Source of the DNA: Paramecium pentaurelia
Taxonomy: Eukaryota; Ciliophora; Oligohymenophorea; Peniculida; Parameciidae
NCBI GenBank assembly: GCA_905183005.1
Contig: CAJJDO010000008.1
Location: 870,927-934,926 of the forward strand
Direction of reading: 5' to 3'
Length of the DNA: 64,000 nt
Shown in pieces: positions 58,793 to 64,000 of the stretch (its first letter is position 1; every line of letters starts with the position of its first letter). Both the position numbers and the translations under genes were made by a program. The notes under the pieces were generated by a model, which saw only the letters and a list, made by a program, of their open reading frames with translations, was not told where the DNA came from and made no database searches.

Positions 58793-58842
58793 TAATATAA
58801 TTGCAGAAAATAAATTTAATTTAATAATAAAACAAATAAAAA

Positions 58843-60003
58843 ATGGGTAATTAATAATAAAGCGAATCTTAAAATGAGTTTCTAGAAAAGAAATTAGATC
58901 CTAATTATGGAGAGATTAGTCTATATAAAAATAAAGTCAACAATTCAATATTAGCAAAGATTAAATAAGTGTACTCTAATGATACTACAGCAGAAGCAAT
59001 AAAAGCCAGTTTAGTAAAAAGGTATATGTTGAATTTAAGTAAGATTATAATTGAATCATAAATGCTTGGTTAAAATACTATCATTTGATAATGGAAAGAT
59101 GGATGACTTATGTAGTTCGTTTACAATATTATCAATAACAGTTGAATACTTTAATGAAACATTATAAAATGACATTCATCAAAGAAAAGTTCATAAGACT
59201 ATATATTCAGAACAAGAGCTATGTTATATTATCTATGAGATCTCTAGTCTATGTCATTATATGAAAACTCTAAATTATGAAATTATTGACATCTATCCTT
59301 AGAGAATTCTAATTGATGATAAAAGATAGATTAAGTACTATGATTAGTTTCTTGATAATTCAAGACTTAGCAATTATTACTAGGTTCTCTTTAATTAAAG
59401 AGATTTAGAATACTTAGCTCCAGAATAATTAATTCTCTTAGCTGAAAAAGATTAAAATGATATAAACGATTAAGAATTAGTAAATGTTTTTTGTCTTGGT
59501 CTTATGATAGTCAGTTTAATAAGTGGTTAAAGATGTATTGAATTTTTCAATCAAGAAAAATTCTAATTTAAAAAAGACTATGTATGGAGACTAATTGATA
59601 AATATTGTTCAAAATATTAGTATAGTGATTACTTTAAATCCATCATTCAATCAATGCTCAAATTACATAATGAAGGTAGACCAAATTATCAAAGTTTATT
59701 ACAAATACTCCATCCATAATAAGATAGTTTTGCCACTTTTTTGAATCCAATAGGGAAATAGGGAGGTATTAAAAATTAATAATCATAGAAATGCTTGAAT
59801 CTTAAATTTAATCATCTCGCACTCAAAGTTCAGCCTCTAGATCACGTATTTTATTAAGTGATCCAGTGGATTTTAGTGAAATAGATAGAAGAATTATGTC
59901 TGCTCGACAAAAAGCATAAAATACTTTAGATTAAATAGGATTAGATCTAAAATTGAGTAATTTTGAGACCACTTAAATTAATATTATTGAAGCAAGTTAA
60001 TGA
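58843..60003 (+). CDS. Pseudokinase-like protein (371 aa)
   Basis: Introns 59022-59043 (22 nt) and 59766-59788 (23 nt). It starts MGNQQQSESQNEF; Gly2 suggests N-myristoylation. The middle is a kinase-like fold: KASLVKRLQLNHKCLVKILS, then EQELCYIIYEISSLCHYMKT (the alpha-E helix). HRD is replaced by DIYPQRILID, DFG by YYDQF, and the APE motif survives in LEYLAPEQLI; NVFCLGLMIVSLISG corresponds to the DxWSxG helix. Loss of the catalytic Asp residues makes it a pseudokinase. The second intron leads into a Ser-rich tail (SSRTQSSASRSRILL). The stop is 40 bases upstream of the next gene. Confidence 0.7.
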
Positions 60004-60043
60004 TTGTAGCAATTTATTAAATCAAATTTTATTAAAAATTATA

Positions 60044-61982
60044 ATGTAACGATAAGAGTCATAAAAGAATCAGGAAATGATAGTTAGATTCCTTAACTTT
60101 TGTGCTATCTTAATTTAAAAGAATGTGAAGGGATACATTTAGAGATAGAGACATAAAATTATTATGATGCATATCAGAAGATTCAAAGCTATTTTAAATG
60201 GATTTATTCAAGGTTTTTCATCAATTCTATATATTAGGATATAGGACAAGATAAATATTGAAAGTCCCTGATGTGGCTAAGTTAAGATAAAATATTATAG
60301 AAACTGATGATGGAAGTATATATCTCAAGAATTATATTAAGCATATGGAAATCCATAAATAAGACAAAAAAAGATAAGATTAATAAGAATGATTGAAAAC
60401 TATTTATAGAATGGCCAATTTTACAAAAAACTAAAAAGAGTGAAGAGTTCTTAGAAATAATTCGTTCCTAATCAATATTTGGATAATGAATTTGTTAGTT
60501 AAGACTAAAAATTCTAATAAAATTATTACAAAAAAGCTTAAAAACAACCACTTTAATAAAACTAAGTTGAGCATCAATATTATGATTAACTAATACAAAA
60601 TGAATATTCAGAATAACCATAACAATATTATTAAGAGTATATGCAATAGAATTCTTAAATTCATGATAAAAGCCATTCCAATTCTAATTTATCAGGATAA
60701 TATCATCAATCATAAAGATTTGATTATTAATAAGATGAAAGACCAATTAGAACAAAAAATTAAACTAATTTTTCAATTCAAGATAGGACAACACCTGAAA
60801 GAAATTCATATGATGGTGATAGACCAATATGTGGAAAGGGTAAATATACTTATGAAGAAGATGATCGACCAATAAATGCAAAAAATAATGCTAATATTTA
60901 TAATAATTATGAAGATGAAAGACCTATTGCTTCAAAAAAAGCTAATAATTATTATGAAGATGATAGATCTATAGCTGCAAAAAACATAAATGCATATAAT
61001 TAATATCAGGATGAAAGACCAATCAAAAAAGGAAAAGATATTTATTAATAAGAATAAGAATAATATGTAGATAATGATAGACCAATTGCAAGTACAGGAA
61101 AATATCAATAATTTGAGGATGAAAGACCATTAGGTGGTAAAGGATAATATGATATACCTCCAGATGAACTACCTATTAGTGGAAAGGGTACTTATGGTAA
61201 TTTTGAAGATGAAGAAGCACCTCCAAAGAAATAAAAGCCACCTCCCAGAAAAAAGAATGAATAAAAAAAGGAGAATAAATAAATTGAGGAGAGATAACAA
61301 AATATTTATGACAATTAAAATGAAAATGAACCACCTTTAGGAAAAATGTAAAACGAAGATTTTAATGATCAAGAAAAACCAAAACCTAAGAAGAAAGATC
61401 CTAAACTATTAGAAAATCTTAAAAAAAGAACAAAATATGATCCAAGAAAAGCAATATAAGAAGCTAAGAAAAAATAAGAAGAATAATAATAAATTGAATA
61501 AATTGATGTTGAAGATGTAGTTGAATAATAAGAGAAAGAAGCTCCTCCTTAACAATAACAGTAGGTTCCTTAAAAAAAATAGGTTTTATCATAAAAAAAT
61601 CTTTAAGAAAGGTAATAATCACCTAAACCAAATAAACTTAATTTGAGTGCGACTCCAGAAAAATAAGCACCTTCAATTGAATAAGTTGGAGAATGCTCAC
61701 CTAAAGATGATGCTTCTGATCAAAAGCCAAAGAATTTTTTAAAAAGAAAATCTAAATAAATTCCATTAAAAAATCCAAAAGTAGATCCTAAAACCGTTAA
61801 ATCAAAAGTAAAAAATTGTTGGAATGCTGGAAATACAATGGATGATCCAGAGTTTGATTGCAATGAGGATATACCTTAAAGTCCTAAAGCTTATATAAAT
61901 AATAAATCTCCTTCTAGAAGGTTTGAATAAAAGGGATCAGACTAACAATTAAATTATTAATAATAATAATAATAATAATTAT

Positions 61983-62033
<51 letters not shown>

Positions 62034-62430
62034 TAATATAATAATAATAGATTTAATAAAATAAATCATAGGGCCCATTACATGTGTAAGTGTAATTAGT
62101 TCAAGAGAATTTATCATAATATTAAATAAATCCTAGCCATTAAGCTAATCATTTATAATAGTAGAAAAAGTAATCTATTCAACTTGATGAATTGGAAAGG
62201 GCTTATTATTCAAAGTACACCTAAAAATTAGAAAGTATTTGAAATTGATTAATAATTTAGCGACTAAAATGAATCTTAAAGTGTTGGATCAAGAAAGATA
62301 ATAAAATTCAAGAGGAGTTCCAATAATTACAACTAAATCCAGATTTTTTACTTCATTCAGAGTTAATGATTTTGAAAGACTCTTAGCCTAGTTAGAGGAT
62401 TAATATAATAAATTGCAAATATCAAAATGA
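60044..62430 (+). CDS. IQ-motif, DDRPI-repeat and poly-Gln protein (769 aa)
   Basis: Three introns: 60213-60237 (25 nt), 60316-60341 (26) and 62235-62260 (26). The N-terminus has an IQ calmodulin-binding motif, ILIQKNVKGYIQRQRHKII, and a second partial one (FIQGYRTRQILKV). Then comes a Gln-rich stretch. About 61.4-61.2 kb and upstream (60720-61150) hold at least six units of the form E-D-[DE]-R-[PS]-[IL] with a Lys/Asn/Tyr spacer, e.g. YEEDDRPINAK, YEDERPIASKK, YQDERPIKKG and FEDERPLGGKG. Acidic-Lys coil follows. A poly-Gln tract is encoded by TAA repeats at about 61958-62034. The C-terminus RFFTSFRVNDFERLLAQLED is helical. A cortical or ciliary scaffold is inferred. Confidence 0.75.
61956..62052 (+). 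repeat. TAA-triplet microsatellite encoding poly-Gln
   Basis: A run of about 25-30 TAA triplets, interrupted by TTA and CTA, lies in frame within the gene at 60044-62430 and reads as glutamine in this code. On the opposite strand the same repeat gives a poly-isoleucine ORF, which is an artefact. Length variation between cells or strains is likely at such a repeat. Confidence 0.9.
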
Positions 62431-62466
62431 TAAATAAATTATTATTAACTGTTATATTAAATTTGA

Positions 62467-64000
62467 ATGGAATAAGAAATAATAGACTGGGCTAATACAT
62501 TCGAAAACACAAAGAGTATCGATGATCTAAAAACAGGTACTTTTTGATAAAAATCCAAGGTGTTGCATTATGTTAGATAATATCAAAAGAATTATTTTAA
62601 GACAAAAGATAATGTGAATTAAAGATAAGAGTAATAAATTGTACAAAACAAGACTATCAAAGTTGTATAAGGAATTTAACATTTGCATTATCTTTGCTAG
62701 AGGAAAGTCAATAGATATAAGTGAAACATTTAACAGGATAAATGCTTTACCAAAATCCATTAAAGATTTTTTAGATTCTACAATAATTTTATAGATCAAA
62801 GTCTGTATCATCGGTTTCATCAAAACCTCCTAAAGCACCTTAAAAATAAGATGAGCCTTTATTTTATGTTGATGAAAACTTAGTTTAACCTAATCAATCT
62901 ATCTAGAACACATCTAATGAAGAAATAATTGCAAATAAATATAAAATGATTAAACCAAATAGCCCATATTAAGAGACCAATAACAATCAATAAAGATCAC
63001 AAACTCATTAAACTGAATATGCTGAAAACTCAAATCGATCAAAGCCATAAAATTAATCTAATGATTCAATTAGTAATCTGACACCTATTAAATCTAATAA
63101 AGAATCATACAATTAGAAATTAAAGCATGAATTATAAGTTTTAGAGAATCAAATAGCAAAAGAATAATAAAATCTATTATTAAAAAACAATAGAGAAAAC
63201 AAATCAAAACATATTTAAGAAAGCTAGAGCTAACATGAAGTATTAAATTAAGATTAAAATTGTAATTATTAATAAGAGCATTAAAATTTAATCAATAGCG
63301 AATAAAAATAATAATTAATAGAATGGCTTAAATAAATTCGATTAATTAAATCAAATGCATAAGGCTTAGAAAATAAACTGCCTAAAATTTGTAAAAATGG
63401 AGTTATTTTTTTTGATTTAATTAATAGACTTACTGGTAGAGATGAAGTTTTAAAAGGAGCATTAAGAAACCCAAAAAGTCTCAGAGAAATCAGACATAAT
63501 TATAGAAGAGTACTTGAATATCTGAAGTAACTTGAAAGAATGAGTTACACATATTTAAATTCAGAATAATCGTTAATTGATGGAGATGAAGGAGTATTTT
63601 GGGGTTTGATGCATGATATTAAAGTTTATTACACAAATTGTGGAAATGTCGCAATAACTAATTGTTCTTAATCAGTAGATACATCATTGAGATAAACTTA
63701 AAAATAATAGTAATGTTAAAAAAATACTTAGTCTTTTTAATAAAATTCTTAATCTAAATTACAATAACAAATAACACTTTCTTAAAAAAAATAATTACAT
63801 AAACAATCATTTGCAGATGCATAATTAGAAATAACAATAGATTAACCATAATAATCAAAATCTGTTAAACCAAGTACTGCAAATAGATCGCCTGTTGGAC
63901 CTTATTCAAGAATTCATAATATGAAATAAGAATATGATAGTGTTAATAGATCTTTGAATTCATTAATGAAAAAATCAAATATTGGTTCTTAAAGTGGCAC
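62467..64000 (+). CDS. Double calponin-homology domain protein, 5' part
   Basis: One 23-nt intron at 62537-62559; still open at the window end. The first CH-like domain (residues about 1-110) reads IIDWANTFENTKSIDDLKTG then VALCQIISKELF and PLKIFQILQQFYRSK. A Gln/Ser-rich coil with heptads (LKHELQVLENQIAKEQQNLL) follows. A second, clearer CH domain near residue 290 begins QQLIEWLKQIRLIKSNAQGL, GVIFFDLINRLTGRDEVLKG and ends GDEGVFWGLMHDIKVYY, with the typical W..L and FFDLIN signatures. CH domains bind actin or, in ciliary proteins such as spefin and CLAMP, microtubules. The tail to 64000 is Gln/Ser-rich. The 3' end lies beyond the window. Confidence 0.8.

Noticed and set aside
59766..60003. 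A separate small gene beginning MLESQIQ
   Set aside because: It follows directly on a good 23-nt intron acceptor in frame with the pseudokinase gene, which otherwise lacks a sensible end.
60111..60163. A 53-nt intron to connect reading frames in the 60-kb gene
   Set aside because: A 25-nt intron at 60213-60237 combined with a start at 60044 gives an IQ-motif protein without needing an atypical intron.
61914..62117. Minus-strand ORF with a long poly-isoleucine run
   Set aside because: It is the reverse strand of the TAA microsatellite inside the plus-strand IQ/repeat gene; no other coding signal.
1..64000. CRISPR arrays, prokaryotic promoters, ribosome-binding sites and operons
   Set aside because: The sequence is a eukaryotic macronuclear chromosome; no regularly spaced repeat array exists, and AG-rich stretches before ATGs are chance.
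1..64000. tRNA or rRNA genes
   Set aside because: I looked for GC-richer cloverleaf-like segments and B-box-like GGTTCGA sequences in the spacers and saw none convincing.

Overview
The window is macronuclear DNA of a ciliate, most likely a Paramecium of the P. aurelia group (P. tetraurelia or a close relative). Evidence: TAA and TAG are read as Gln and TGA is the only stop in every recognisable gene; spliceosomal introns are minute (nearly all 19-33 nt, GTA...TAG/CAG/AAG); intergenic spacers are short and very AT-rich; both strands are densely coded. A standard-code ORF scan shatters nearly every gene, so all gene models here were rebuilt by hand with the ciliate code and intron splicing. The exon totals of the models are divisible by three.

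Layout. 1-5.3 kb: end of an unknown gene, a chromodomain protein, ribosomal protein uS13 (RPS18), a small unknown, and an ATG1/ULK-like kinase. 5.4-11.6 kb: a WBP4-like splicing factor, an M16 (insulin-degrading enzyme type) peptidase, an FCP/SCP phosphatase and a small unknown. 11.8-13.6 kb: ribosomal protein uL16 (RPL10), present twice around a 558-N gap. 13.7-19.6 kb: a secreted Cys-rich protein, a protein with a PP1-docking motif, and the PP2A scaffold subunit. 19.7-26.8 kb: two related coiled-coil genes flanking a small unknown and an outer-dynein-arm docking-complex protein. 27.4-33.9 kb: UBC13, an ankyrin-bromodomain protein, a SHIPPO protein, RUVBL1, an EF-hand protein and a small, possibly mitochondrial protein. 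34.4-42.8 kb: a Nup93/Nic96-like nucleoporin, a basic protein, DPY30, a decayed CDK pseudogene and radial spoke protein 4/6. 43.2-51.5 kb: a mitochondrial carrier, a zinc-finger protein, an unknown, ribosomal protein eL34, CFAP36, a PKA regulatory subunit and an unknown. 51.5-64 kb: a ULP1/SENP-like protease, a TPR-like protein, two unknowns, a dynein-stalk-like protein, a pseudokinase, a long IQ/poly-Gln repeat protein and a double calponin-homology protein running off the end.

Themes. Ordinary housekeeping genes (ribosome, chromatin, splicing, ubiquitin) are interleaved with genes for cilia and the cortical cytoskeleton (ODA docking complex, RSP4/6, CFAP36, SHIPPO, DPY30, coiled-coil, CH and IQ proteins). 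There is no operon, phage, CRISPR array or transposon.

The assembly has three visible joins: 12363-12920 (N run), 20611 (one N) and 39944 (one N). At each, sequence to the left is repeated to the right, for about 0.6-1.1 kb. These are best read as unmerged contig ends, so the duplicated gene pieces should not be counted as real tandem copies. The most unusual items are a poly-Gln tract encoded by a TAA microsatellite inside a repeat protein with DDRPI-like units, a free-standing protein resembling a dynein stalk, a degenerate CDK gene lacking its activation segment, and a pseudokinase with lost catalytic motifs.
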